A stretch of DNA of 64,000 nucleotides from Actinopolymorpha singaporensis (GTDB lineage Bacteria; Actinomycetota; Actinomycetes; Propionibacteriales; Actinopolymorphaceae), in contig NZ_LT629732.1 of NCBI RefSeq assembly GCF_900104745.1, positions 3,583,981-3,647,980 of the forward strand, given 5' to 3'. The position numbers and the translations under genes are program-made. Position 1 is the stretch's first letter; every line of letters starts with the position of its first letter. Positions 37,181 through 46,645 of the stretch are shown one piece after another. Under the pieces are notes generated by a model, which was given only the letters and a program-made list of their open reading frames with translations, was not told the origin of the DNA and did no database searches.

Positions 37181-40100
37181 TCACCTTTCGAGGTGGTCGT
37201 TGACCGGACTGGTGGGGGACGTGCTGCCGAGGGTGTCCGGCGGCGGAGAACTTGCTTCGGCGGCGTCGAGTCGCGCCTGGGAGGTCGCCGAGTCGTTGAA
37301 CAGATTGGTGAGCCAGTTGAACCCGGTGGCGGTGGTGAGGCCGAACCCGTGCACGAGCCACGACCCCGCGTAGGCGGCCATCGGTGTGCCACCGGTGCTC
37401 ACGGTCTTGACGAGTGTGAACGGAGCCCAGGCGCGGAACAGGATCCCCAGGCGCCCGCCGTACGTCGCTCGCAGGAACTCACCCTTGGCGATCGGATTGG
37501 TTTCGATGCCGCGCGCGACGATCTGGGCCCAGGTCCTGGCGCGCACCGTGGTCTGGCCCAGCTCGTAGGTACTGCGCTGCAGGGCACTCATCTGCCGCCA
37601 CTCGGCGAGCGCGACCTCGCCGACCGGTGCCGGATTGAGGCCGGGGCCGGGCCGCATCAGCGCGCGCGCACCGCCGACGCCCAGCGAGATGACGCCCTCG
37701 GTCAGGCCGCCGATCATGGCGCCGGTGCGCATGCCCTCGCGACCGTTGACCGCGTAGCCGACCGCCCCACCGATGGCGCTGCCGGGCGAGCTGGCGACCA
37801 GCGCCGCGTCGGTCAGGGCACCTTGCCACCGGGCATCCTGCTCGGCGGTGGTGTAGCCGGCGTAGGAGGCGGTGAGCAGGGCGGCTCCGCCGACGGCCGC
37901 CACCGTGCCGGCACCGATCGCCATCCCGGCGGCGAACATCACCAACGCCCCGCCGCCGGTGGCGACGGTGAGGAGGCCCAGCGCGACGATGCCGAGGCCG
38001 AGCAGCAGCACGCGGCCGCCGCGGTCCCAGAAGGTCCGCTCGCGCGGAGGGCCCCCGCCGGAGCCGGTGCCTTCGGTCCCCGTGCCCCCGCCGGGGTTCG
38101 ACTCGGTACCACGACCGCCCGCGGTCCCGGTGGCGCTGCCCGTCGACGATCCACCGGGCGGGCCTTCGGTGCGGGTGCCCGTCGAGCTGCCGGTGGTCGA
38201 ACCCCCGTCGGTCTGCTGGGTGCCCGTGGTGGCGGTATCCGTCGGCGTTCCGGAGGCGCTTCCGCCATCGGCCGGCACGGCGTCCGGCCGGGCCGTCGGG
38301 TCGCCCGTGCTGCCGTCGACCCCGCCGGTGACGCCCGGCGGACCGGAGCCGTCACCGGCCGGGGCGATCGGCTCCAGGTGGCTCTCGTCGATGATCCAGC
38401 CGTGGGAGGTCAGGTGCATCCTGTCGATGACGAAGCGCTGCCCGCGGAACTCCTCACGCAGCCGCGAGGTGTAGACGCGTTCGAGATAGGCCTGGGCCTC
38501 GGCCTTGTTCTCGGGTCGGAGCAGCCGCGCGGTCGCGGGTGAGACGTGCACGACGGAGTGGGGGTCGGCGGACTGGGTGCCGGTCGGGTCCGCGAGCATC
38601 GTCGGGTTGTTGCGGCAGTAGGACCAGCGGTTGGGGCCGTCGGCGAACCCGGCCGGGTCGGCCGCGGTCCACCGGCCGAGCCACGGCGCGTAGTACCGCG
38701 CTCCCATGCAGTCCAGCCCGGTCTCGTCGTCGCGTTCGTTACCGGCGAAGCGGTACCGCTGGGGGTGAACGCCCGGGGCGACCTTGGCGTTGCGGAAGGT
38801 CGTCGTGCCGTACGGCGCGTACTCCTGGTAGCTCAGCACCGCACCGTCGGCGTCGGTCTCCAGCACGGAGGACCCGACCGCGTCGGTGTACCGGTAGCGC
38901 AACAGCGGCACGTTCAGCGGCACGGCGGGCTCGGCGTTCGTGGAGTCCACCGTCTTGACGTCGAACTGGGCGACCGGCCCGGCGTCGTCGGCCAGGTTCA
39001 CGGTGTGACGTTCCAGATGTGGTGCCGCCGCACCCGTCCGTTCGCGGTAGACCTCCAGCGGCCCCAGGTAGAGCCAGTCCTGCCGGGTCCCGTCCTGCCG
39101 GACGATCGTCTTGCGGACCCGCGCGCCCCCGGAGTCGTACTGGTAGTACGCCGTACCCCCGGTGCCGAGGTCCACCTCGCGCAGCCGGTCGAAGGCGTTC
39201 CACGTCAGGTGCGCCAGGTGTGGCATCCGGGTGAGGTGGCCGTCGCCGTCGTAGTCGTACGTGGCGCTGTACGGGCCCGCGGCCGGGTCGGCAGGCAGGC
39301 TGGTTGCCGCGAGCCGGTTCGTGCGGTCGGTGGCGTCCTCCTGGTAGGCGTACCGGTAGCGGCGGGTCCAGCCGTTGCCGATGCCCGGCTGCGTCGCGAA
39401 GCGGTGGCGCAGCTCCGTGAGGTTCCCGAGCAGGTCGTAGTCGTACTCCTCGGTCCAGGTGCGCACCGCAGCGGCGTCGTTCTCGAACGGCAACTGAGGC
39501 GTCATCGGCAGGTCGCGGGCGTCGCGGGTCGTGTCGTTCACGCCGCCGGCCAGCTCACGACCACTGGCGCGGACCAGTTGGTAGAGCGCGTCGTACGCGT
39601 AGCGCCGGTCGGGCCTGACGACCGCGTTGCGGAAGAAGTGGGTCTGCTGGGCGTCGTCGGCGACCTCCACCACGTTGCCGACCGCGTCGTAGGTGTAGTG
39701 CAGACGCGCCAGCGCCTGCGTGACGGGGGCGCCTGCCTTCGCGGCCAGCAGGTCGGTGAGCCGGAAGGTGGCCGGGTCGTAGGTGTAGGTGAGTACGACG
39801 TCGTTGCCGTACGTCGCGGTCTGGCGCCGGCCCTTCGCGTCGTAGGTCTGGGCGACGAGAACGTCGCCGAACGCGCCCGTGCCGCCGGGCTGCACCTCCA
39901 TTCGCGCCAGGAAGTTGGCCTCGTCGTACGTCGGCCGGCTCCTTGTGCCGTCGGGGAGCGTGACGAGCCGCGGACGGCTCAGCGCGTCGTAGGTCGTGGT
40001 GACAGTCCACACCTGCGGGTCGAGCTCGGCCGCCGCTGCGGTGAGGATCGCGGGATAGTTCGCCGCCGTCGCCGCGGCCTTCCAGTCCGGGTCGGTCGTG

Positions 40101-43100
40101 ACGTCGGCGAGCAGCAACCGGTCCGTGGTCAACGGGTTGCCGTGCAGGTCGAGGTCGTCGACCCGGGTCAGGCCGCCGGCGTCGAAGATCAGGTGGGCGG
40201 CGCCGAGCAGGTTGTGCCGGGCGGCGTCGGGCGCTCGGTCGCCGTAGACGAGGAACGTGCACTGCACCTCGGCCCGGCCGGGCTCGGTGAAGTACGTGCC
40301 GACCGGCCGGTGCAGGGCGTCGTACGCGGTGCGCCAGGTGCGGCCCGTGTCGTCCCAGGCGCGGACGACCGCGCCGAGAACGTCGACGAACGTCCAGCGC
40401 GAGCCGGTCTCGGCGTCCTCGACGTAGACCGGCTGGCCGAGCATGCCGACGAAGCCGCTGGAGATCCGGCGCTGCAGCTGGTCGTACACCGCGAACACGC
40501 GGCCGGTCAGGTCGCTCTCGGATCGCATCGAGGTGGTGACTCCGCCGCCGTGGTCGGAGACGGCGTAGGCAGGCCGGCCGAGGTTGTCGACGTAGGTGGT
40601 CGACGGTGTGCCGGCGTGCTGCGCGCTCAGCCAGGCGGCCCGGCGTTGCGGGTCGGCCGGTTCGGCGGCGGTGGGGTCGGGGCTGCCGCGCTCGGCGTAC
40701 CAGTCGGCGTCCAGCACGGTGTCCGCGGCGTCCCAGTCGCGCCGGCGCCACGGCCCGAACTCGGTCCGGGAGAGGGTGCCGTCGGGATGACGGGTGCTGG
40801 TGTTGCGGCCCACCGGGTCGTAGAAGGCGATCGCGGTGACCCCGATGGCCCGAGCCGCCTCTTCGTTCTCGTAGTCGGCGGTGGGGCTGAAGAACGGCTC
40901 GTACTGCTTGACCGGGTTGCCCTTGTTGTTGAGCACGGTCCGTCCGGTGGCGACCCAGCGGGGATCGGCCGTGACGTAGGCGGCCGGCTCGAACGGGGTG
41001 TTGTCCGGCCCGACCTGGCGGACCGGCCCGGGCGGTGCCTGCGTCTTGGCCATCGCGACGCCGCCACTGCCGTTGGAGTAGACGTAGCTCTCCTGCCAGC
41101 GCGGATTCTCTGGACCGTGCTGCTCGCGGGTGCGTACGTGAGCACGGTTCGGCAGCTGTGAGTCCCGCCAGCGGAAGAGCTCGTAGTCCATCTGCGCGGT
41201 GGGCTCGTCGAGGGTGTCACCGGACGGCGCGGCTTCCTTGCCGAGCACGGCCGACCGCACGACGAAGCCGAGCGCGTCGAAGGCGACGGCGGTGCGGTTG
41301 CCGTTCGGGTCGGTGACCTCCTGGGCGCTGAGCACCCGGTAGTCGTTGACCGCAGACACCACCTGCCAGGGGGCGGACGGCACGCTGGTCTGCGTGACCA
41401 GCAGGGCGTAGTCGTCCAGGGTCGTGACGGTCTCGAGCCCGAGCGCGTCGCGCGCGCCGGTGGGGAGATAGAAGCGGGCGGCCGGATCCGCGGAGTAGGT
41501 CATCGTCCCGGAGGGCAACCACCAGTTGGCGTCGCCGAGGTGCACGTAGCCGGCAGCGGTGAAGTCGTCGTCGCTCACGGCGCCCGCGTACTGGGCGGTC
41601 ACCGTGCCGGGAGTGAAGGCGAGGCGGTAGGTCTCGTGGTCCAGGCCCAGTGAGTCGCGTTGCCCGAGCGGGAGGGGATCGAGCTGGTCGTCGCGGAAGA
41701 GGGTGCGCACGGCGGTCAGCAGGCGCCGCTCGGGGTCGGTCCCGCCGGCGGTGTCCTCGTAGCCGATCGGTGCGGTGGTAGCGAGCTTGGCGTCGAGCTC
41801 GTCGACCGTGAACCGGGTCGCCGCCGGGGCGATCCCGGTGACCTCGAACCCGCGGGTCTCGTAGGGCGCCCGCAGCCGGTAGGCGGGAACGGGGCCGACG
41901 CGGTCGACGTCCGGCGTGTAGTCGGTCTCGCCGTACTGGATGCGGAGCCGCTGCTGCTCGCGGGTGACCTCGACGGGCAGGTCCGGGTCCGCGGTCGTAC
42001 GGCCGTAGACCACCGACGCCGAGCGCAGCACGTTGCCGTAGGGGCCGACCTCCAGCTCGAGCTTGTGCGTGACGCGCTCGTCGGTGGCGTCGCGGTCCAC
42101 GTGCCGGGTCAGCGTCTCGCGCAGGTGCGCCGCGAACACGCCGTGCCGATCGGCGCCCGTCGGCGTCTTCGTACGCGGTTGCAGCCGCCGCACCTCGTGG
42201 CCGTACTCGACCACGCTGTAGGGGACGTCCTCCTCCGGCGAGCCGTCGTAGCTGTACACCTCCTGCCGCAGTGGTCGTCCGCGCAGCGCGCGCAGGCATT
42301 CGCGCGTCTCCGCCTCGGTCATTCCCGCCGGCAACAGTGGTTCGGGTGTGTCGGACGCCCCGCCGTAGTACTCCTCCCGCAGCTGATGCAGGATCGCCTC
42401 GCGCTCGAGGTAGGCGCCGGTGTGGAACCACGTGCGCGTCGTCACCGGCGCCTGGTACACCTCTGGTGCGAGATCTTGACCGGCGTCCTCGTGAAGTGTG
42501 CCGGCGACGTAGTCCTCGAACGCCTCGGTGTCCTGCTGGGTGACGCGCGCGAAGCCGCGGAACTCGCGCTCCTCGCTGTCGAAGTAGCCGTGCGCATAGG
42601 AGTACTTCGAGGTGAACCGGGTGCGGCTGACCAGGTCCACCTGCTCGGTCCGGGCGACGACGTGGACCGGGAACGGCAGGCGTGTCGCCCAGTCGTGGCC
42701 CGCCCGCCGGTCTTCCACGAGGAACCTGGTGGACGGGGCGTAGCCTACCCTCGTGCGGGCGCCGAGGTTGTTGACCGTCTCCACCAGCAGGTGCGGCTTG
42801 CCGTCGCGCATCAGCTCGACGTAGCGGATCGGGCTCGGGGCGTCGACGGCAGCGGGCGACGACCAGACCAGGCAGGCGGTGCCGGTGCCGAGCAGGTCGA
42901 CGACCTGCACCGTGCACCGGTCGTCCAGGTGCGGCAGGTCGGGCAGCCACTGCGGGGCGCTCCAACCGTTGCCCGCCTCGTTCGACCACAGCCGCACGCC
43001 CGAGCCGTCGAGGTAGATCAGGTCGACGCATCCGGAGCCGTCGACATCGGCGAGGCGGAGCCGGCGCGGGTCGAACTGCCCTCCGAACCGCGGGGCGGCG

Positions 43101-44977
43101 TCCATGACGATCCGCGCCCCGAAGCGGCCGTATCCCAGGTTCGGCCAGTAGCACACCTCGCCGTCACGCACCCGGATCACGTCCATCAGACCGTCGCCGC
43201 TCATGTCGGCGAGCGAGACGACCTGCTCGCGGTCGGCGCTGACAAGCCGCGGGCTGCGTTCGTCCTCGAAGCGCTGCAGGGTGCGCTGCGCGGCGCCGTA
43301 TCCCTCCGCGCCGAGCGAGGGGTACCAGGTGAAGATGTTGTCGTCGGTGAGCAGGAGGTCGGCCCGGCCGTCGCCCGTGAGGTCGATCTGGAGCAGCCGA
43401 GGGTCGGTCCAGTCGATGGTCGGCAGCGAGTGGAACGGCACGAAGTTCCGCCAGTCGCGGTCGGCGGTGCGTGCGGTGTAGCCGGCGGGTTCCCCCGCGA
43501 GCTGCACGAGGTCGAGCCGTCCTTCACCCGTGACGTCGAGCAGTTGCTGCCGGCCCGAGTGCAGCGACGCCTGGCTGGGCTGAGTGGCGAGGGGCTGCAG
43601 CGGGCCGAGCTGTCCGCCGCCGAGGTTGGGCTTGTAGTACCAGCCGCCGGCCTGCTCGGTGAGCACACCGGCAAGCCCGTCGCCGTCGAGGTCGGCCCAC
43701 CGGTGCAGCAGGTCGTCGACGCCCGTCGGCAGGTTGGCGCGGCTCTCCTCGTCGAGTTCGCGGACGGTCGTGCCGAGCACCGCCTCGCTGTAGGTGAGCT
43801 CGAGCGCCGGGTACTCGGCGCCGGTGTAGCCGGCGCCGGCACGGACGTACCCGCGCTGGGTGAGTTTGTCGACGAAGGCCCCCAGCGGCGCGCCGAGGCG
43901 AACGTCGTCGGGTGCGCCGCGGTTGCTGCGGTACGACAGGTCGAGCGAGCGGACCAGCGTGTCCGGCCCCACCCCCGGCTCGGGGAAGTGGTGGAACATC
44001 AGCACGCGCTGACAGAGACGGTAGGTGCGAACCTCGAAGCCGGGGCGGTACGTGGAGAAGGGGTCGTTCCGGCACAACCAGTCGCCCTGATCGTCGGGTG
44101 TGGGCGCGGTGGCGGAGTGTTCGCCGTAGTCGAGGACGACCTGGAGGAGGAAGTCAGCTTCCTCCACCTGGACCGGAGTCAGGTCGACCGGGCGGCGCCC
44201 CTCGGCGTCGAGCAGCGGCACACGGTTGCCGTAGCGGACGTCCTTGAGGTAGCGGTTGGCGACGCGCTGGGCGTGGGTTCGGCCCGTTTCGTGTGGGGCG
44301 TGGACGTCGACGCCCTCGGCGTCCTCCTGCTTGTACCTGTAGAGCACGGCGTTGCCGCGGTCGTCGCGAGTCTCGCTCAAGAGCCACGAGTGGACGCGGC
44401 GGGCGTCCGCGGGATCGGCGATACGGGCCTCGGCGGTGCGGCCGTACACCGCGAGCACGTTCTCTGCCGACAGCGTGCGCCAGTGCACGTCACCGTCCGC
44501 GGTCGAGGTCCAGCGTTCGATGCGGGCGTAGTCGGACTCGATCCGCGGGCGGTAGCGCGCGACGGAGAAACCGGGGACGCTCACGGTGTCGACGACGGGT
44601 TCACCGTCCGCGCCCGTCATGGGCACCAGGTCCTCGCTCCCGGAGAGCAGGAAGACGTCGGACTCCTCCGCGTCGCGATACTGCGGCAGGCCCTGCTCGG
44701 TCTTGCGACTGATGGTGGCGACCGGCATCCGCCAGCCGAACCCGAACGGTCCGTTGCCCGCGCCTGAGTCGTACCCGAGGACGAGGTGGGGCCCGAAGCC
44801 GGCACGTCCCTGGCTGGTCGGAACCGGGATGGTCAGGCTGCCCGAGCCCGTGACCGGGTCGGCGCCGAACTTCTCGCCGATGCCGCGGATCGCACCCCCG
44901 CCCTGGGGCAGGGAGATGGGGGAGGGCGGCGGCGTTGTCGGGCTCGAGGTGCCTGACTGCCGGTGTTGTGACTCCAT
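37181..44977 (-). CDS. Fused Tc toxin subunits B and C (SpvB/TcdB-RHS cocoon with C-terminal payload)
   Basis: A 2598-residue single chain combining TcB and TcC. SpvB domain about 20-320 (GGGAIRGIGEKFGADPVTGSGS; LVLGYDSGAGNGPFGFGW). FG-GAP/VCBS repeats about 440-660 (DLTGDGRADLL, DMSGDGLMDV, DVDGSGCVDL). TcdB middle/N and middle/C regions about 690-1060. RHS/YD repeats about 1390-2080, then the RHS-associated core about 2080-2135 (GLDCMGARYYAPWLGRWTAADPAG...NNPTMLADPTG), where such proteins cleave themselves. The C-terminal 463 residues are the variable payload: a short polar segment, a Gly/Ser/Thr-rich linker (about 2195-2320) and a hydrophobic Gly-rich part. It is the first gene of the operon, 4 bp before TcA; ATG 44977 follows a GGGGGGCGG. 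Confidence 0.95.
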   Translation of the reverse strand: MESQHRQSGTSSPTTPPPSPISLPQGGGAIRGIGEKFGADPVTGSGSLTIPVPTSQGRAGFGPHLVLGYDSGAGNGPFGFGWRMPVATISRKTEQGLPQYRDAEESDVFLLSGSEDLVPMTGADGEPVVDTVSVPGFSVARYRPRIESDYARIERWTSTADGDVHWRTLSAENVLAVYGRTAEARIADPADARRVHSWLLSETRDDRGNAVLYRYKQEDAEGVDVHAPHETGRTHAQRVANRYLKDVRYGNRVPLLDAEGRRPVDLTPVQVEEADFLLQVVLDYGEHSATAPTPDDQGDWLCRNDPFSTYRPGFEVRTYRLCQRVLMFHHFPEPGVGPDTLVRSLDLSYRSNRGAPDDVRLGAPLGAFVDKLTQRGYVRAGAGYTGAEYPALELTYSEAVLGTTVRELDEESRANLPTGVDDLLHRWADLDGDGLAGVLTEQAGGWYYKPNLGGGQLGPLQPLATQPSQASLHSGRQQLLDVTGEGRLDLVQLAGEPAGYTARTADRDWRNFVPFHSLPTIDWTDPRLLQIDLTGDGRADLLLTDDNIFTWYPSLGAEGYGAAQRTLQRFEDERSPRLVSADREQVVSLADMSGDGLMDVIRVRDGEVCYWPNLGYGRFGARIVMDAAPRFGGQFDPRRLRLADVDGSGCVDLIYLDGSGVRLWSNEAGNGWSAPQWLPDLPHLDDRCTVQVVDLLGTGTACLVWSSPAAVDAPSPIRYVELMRDGKPHLLVETVNNLGARTRVGYAPSTRFLVEDRRAGHDWATRLPFPVHVVARTEQVDLVSRTRFTSKYSYAHGYFDSEEREFRGFARVTQQDTEAFEDYVAGTLHEDAGQDLAPEVYQAPVTTRTWFHTGAYLEREAILHQLREEYYGGASDTPEPLLPAGMTEAETRECLRALRGRPLRQEVYSYDGSPEEDVPYSVVEYGHEVRRLQPRTKTPTGADRHGVFAAHLRETLTRHVDRDATDERVTHKLELEVGPYGNVLRSASVVYGRTTADPDLPVEVTREQQRLRIQYGETDYTPDVDRVGPVPAYRLRAPYETRGFEVTGIAPAATRFTVDELDAKLATTAPIGYEDTAGGTDPERRLLTAVRTLFRDDQLDPLPLGQRDSLGLDHETYRLAFTPGTVTAQYAGAVSDDDFTAAGYVHLGDANWWLPSGTMTYSADPAARFYLPTGARDALGLETVTTLDDYALLVTQTSVPSAPWQVVSAVNDYRVLSAQEVTDPNGNRTAVAFDALGFVVRSAVLGKEAAPSGDTLDEPTAQMDYELFRWRDSQLPNRAHVRTREQHGPENPRWQESYVYSNGSGGVAMAKTQAPPGPVRQVGPDNTPFEPAAYVTADPRWVATGRTVLNNKGNPVKQYEPFFSPTADYENEEAARAIGVTAIAFYDPVGRNTSTRHPDGTLSRTEFGPWRRRDWDAADTVLDADWYAERGSPDPTAAEPADPQRRAAWLSAQHAGTPSTTYVDNLGRPAYAVSDHGGGVTTSMRSESDLTGRVFAVYDQLQRRISSGFVGMLGQPVYVEDAETGSRWTFVDVLGAVVRAWDDTGRTWRTAYDALHRPVGTYFTEPGRAEVQCTFLVYGDRAPDAARHNLLGAAHLIFDAGGLTRVDDLDLHGNPLTTDRLLLADVTTDPDWKAAATAANYPAILTAAAAELDPQVWTVTTTYDALSRPRLVTLPDGTRSRPTYDEANFLARMEVQPGGTGAFGDVLVAQTYDAKGRRQTATYGNDVVLTYTYDPATFRLTDLLAAKAGAPVTQALARLHYTYDAVGNVVEVADDAQQTHFFRNAVVRPDRRYAYDALYQLVRASGRELAGGVNDTTRDARDLPMTPQLPFENDAAAVRTWTEEYDYDLLGNLTELRHRFATQPGIGNGWTRRYRYAYQEDATDRTNRLAATSLPADPAAGPYSATYDYDGDGHLTRMPHLAHLTWNAFDRLREVDLGTGGTAYYQYDSGGARVRKTIVRQDGTRQDWLYLGPLEVYRERTGAAAPHLERHTVNLADDAGPVAQFDVKTVDSTNAEPAVPLNVPLLRYRYTDAVGSSVLETDADGAVLSYQEYAPYGTTTFRNAKVAPGVHPQRYRFAGNERDDETGLDCMGARYYAPWLGRWTAADPAGFADGPNRWSYCRNNPTMLADPTGTQSADPHSVVHVSPATARLLRPENKAEAQAYLERVYTSRLREEFRGQRFVIDRMHLTSHGWIIDESHLEPIAPAGDGSGPPGVTGGVDGSTGDPTARPDAVPADGGSASGTPTDTATTGTQQTDGGSTTGSSTGTRTEGPPGGSSTGSATGTAGGRGTESNPGGGTGTEGTGSGGGPPRERTFWDRGGRVLLLGLGIVALGLLTVATGGGALVMFAAGMAIGAGTVAAVGGAALLTASYAGYTTAEQDARWQGALTDAALVASSPGSAIGGAVGYAVNGREGMRTGAMIGGLTEGVISLGVGGARALMRPGPGLNPAPVGEVALAEWRQMSALQRSTYELGQTTVRARTWAQIVARGIETNPIAKGEFLRATYGGRLGILFRAWAPFTLVKTVSTGGTPMAAYAGSWLVHGFGLTTATGFNWLTNLFNDSATSQARLDAAEASSPPPDTLGSTSPTSPVNDHLER

Positions 44978-45009
44978 ACCGCCCCCCGTTCGGCTACGCC
45001 ATGACGGAA

Positions 45010-45059
45010 GTAATACACCTTCGGCAGAGGGGGCAATGAGACTTTTGGATCATTGGTCC
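45010..45059 (-). promoter_or_regulatory. Possible promoter and dyad upstream of the Tc operon
   Basis: On the minus strand a TATTAC hexamer (45015-45010) and a TTGCCC hexamer (45036-45031) form a weak, short-spaced promoter pair. At 45047-45059 GGATCATTGGTCC is an imperfect dyad (two mismatched pairs) and locally AT-rich. It sits in the 174-bp region shared with the divergent CapA-like gene. This is the only visible control signal for the toxin operon. Confidence 0.3.
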
Positions 45060-45151
45060 TCTCTGTTCGGCGGGCGATGGGCCGGTTGGTACGGAGTGAG
45101 CCACACCGGCGGCGTCGGATCCGATCGACCGGACGCGGCTAGCGTGGTGAC

Positions 45152-46270
45152 GTGAGTGCACCGACTGCGCGCTTGTCACTGTGCGGTGACGTGATGCTCG
45201 GTCGTGGCGTCGACCAGATCCTTCCGCACCCCGGTGACGCGACGCTGCGGGAGGCCTTCGTGCGAGATGCCCGGACATACGTCGGATTGGCAGAAGAGGC
45301 GAACGGTCCGATCGCTCGCCCGGTCGACTTCTGCTGGCCGTGGGGAGACGCGCTGGACCTGCTCGACGGTTTCGAGCCGAGCGTGCGGGTGGTGAACGTG
45401 GAGACGAGCATCACGAAAAGTGACGCTTTCGCACCACGCAAGGCGGTGCACTATCGGATCAGCCCGCCGAACGTTCCTTGCCTGAGCGCGGCCAGGCCCG
45501 ACGTCTGCGTTCTGGCGAACAACCACGTTCTGGACTTCGGATACCCAGGGCTGGAGGAAACTCTTCGGACGCTGGCCGGTGCGGGGCTCCGGGCGGTGGG
45601 TGCGGGCAGGAACGTGCACGATGCCCGCCGACCCGCGATCGTGCCGCTCGACGGTGCGGGGCGAGCTGTGATCTTGTCGGTCGGTATGGCGTCCAGCGGC
45701 ATTCCGGAGGCCTGGGCCGCGTCGGAACGACGGCCCGGGATCGATTTTCTGGCCGAGCCGTCGCAGTCTGCCGCGGCCGATGTTGCCGCTCGGGTCCAGG
45801 TGGTGAAGCGCGCCGGCGACGTCGCGGTCGTGTCGGTTCACTGGGGATCCAACTGGGGCTACGACATAGCTGACGATCAGGTCAGCTTCGCGCATGCACT
45901 CGTCGACGGAGGTGTCGACGTGGTGCACGGGCATTCCTCGCACCATCCCCGTCCCGTCGAAGTGTATGAGGGCAAGCTGATCCTGTACGGCTGCGGGGAC
46001 TTCATCGACGACTACGAAGGCATTACCGGTTACGAGGAGTTCCGCGATGACCTGCGACTGCTGTTCCTCGTTTCCTTGGACCGAAATTCCGGGCAGCTGG
46101 TCGAGGCGAAGATGGCGCCGCTGCAGGCCCGGCGGATGCGCCTCCGGAACGCTTCGGGTGAAGACTCCCGGTGGCTGTGCTCCATGCTGGACCGGGTCAG
46201 TCGGCGCTTCGGTTCACGAATCGACCTCGAGCCGGACGGCTTGCTCGTTCTACGGCTGACGGGACGCTGA
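45152..46270 (+). CDS. CapA-like metallophosphatase-fold protein (PGA_cap)
   Basis: A 372-residue protein of the poly-gamma-glutamate capsule CapA family. Characteristic motifs are all visible: LSLCGDVMLGRGVD at the N terminus, VVNVETSIT, VCVLANNHVLDFGYPGLEETL, VSVHWGSNW and VVHGHSSHHPRPVEVYEGKLILYGCGDFIDDY. No signal peptide or membrane anchor is seen, unlike CapA of Bacillus. No capB/capC homologue is nearby, so capsule synthesis is unlikely; actinomycete solo members are uncharacterised. GTG 45152 is the chosen start. Divergent from the Tc operon. Confidence 0.85.
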   Translation: MSAPTARLSLCGDVMLGRGVDQILPHPGDATLREAFVRDARTYVGLAEEANGPIARPVDFCWPWGDALDLLDGFEPSVRVVNVETSITKSDAFAPRKAVHYRISPPNVPCLSAARPDVCVLANNHVLDFGYPGLEETLRTLAGAGLRAVGAGRNVHDARRPAIVPLDGAGRAVILSVGMASSGIPEAWAASERRPGIDFLAEPSQSAAADVAARVQVVKRAGDVAVVSVHWGSNWGYDIADDQVSFAHALVDGGVDVVHGHSSHHPRPVEVYEGKLILYGCGDFIDDYEGITGYEEFRDDLRLLFLVSLDRNSGQLVEAKMAPLQARRMRLRNASGEDSRWLCSMLDRVSRRFGSRIDLEPDGLLVLRLTGR

Positions 46271-46340
46271 CGACAACCCAGGTCATGGACAGGTCGGAGG
46301 TGCGTCGCAACCGACGTACCCCACATTGCACTTCGAGTAA

Positions 46341-46610
46341 CCGAAGCTGGACTGGGCCGCAGCCAGCGGGGACACCAAGGCTCTCGGCCTGGTCACCCAG
46401 GTCGTCAACACGTTCTTGACACGCGCAGTAACGGTACTTGACGACCGCACCGGGAAGCACTGGGAACAGCCGTCCCGCCCTGGGTCCTCAGTGGGCGCGA
46501 CCTGGTGTCATGGCCTCGCCGGCATCGGTCAGCTCCTGCTTCGCTACGGGCAAGTCCAAAACGCTCAGCGGAACGCTCTCACCCAGGGTCGATCGATCCG
46601 CTGTCTCTGA
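46341..46610 (+). pseudogene. Remnant of a LanC-like lanthionine cyclase domain
   Basis: Within a 375-bp stretch lacking an intact gene, one frame reads KLDWAAASGDTKALGLVTQ... and ends with GATWCHGLAGIGQLLLR before running into unrelated sequence and a stop. WCHG followed by a Gly-rich helix is the zinc-binding signature of LanC and of the cyclase end of LanM/LanL enzymes. An in-frame stop (46338-46340) precedes it and the domain is broken after LLLR. It has no start, no full cyclase and no neighbouring precursor gene, so it is most likely a decayed fragment of a lanthipeptide gene. Confidence 0.45.
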
Positions 46611-46645
46611 CGCCACGTTGGTCCCGGCCTTCGCGAGTGCGGCGG

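Noticed and set aside
37181..38580. Immunity gene for the Tc payload
   Set aside because: No separate frame with its own ribosome site near the payload. Tc systems target eukaryotic cells and usually lack immunity genes.
41660..44767. Plus-strand open frame of 1035 codons, opposite the TcB-TcC gene
   Set aside because: It is complementary to recognisable SpvB/TcdB sequence. Long antisense frames are expected at this GC content.
45152..46270. Capsule (poly-gamma-glutamate) biosynthesis locus
   Set aside because: Only a CapA-like gene is present, without capB/capC partners or an export signal.
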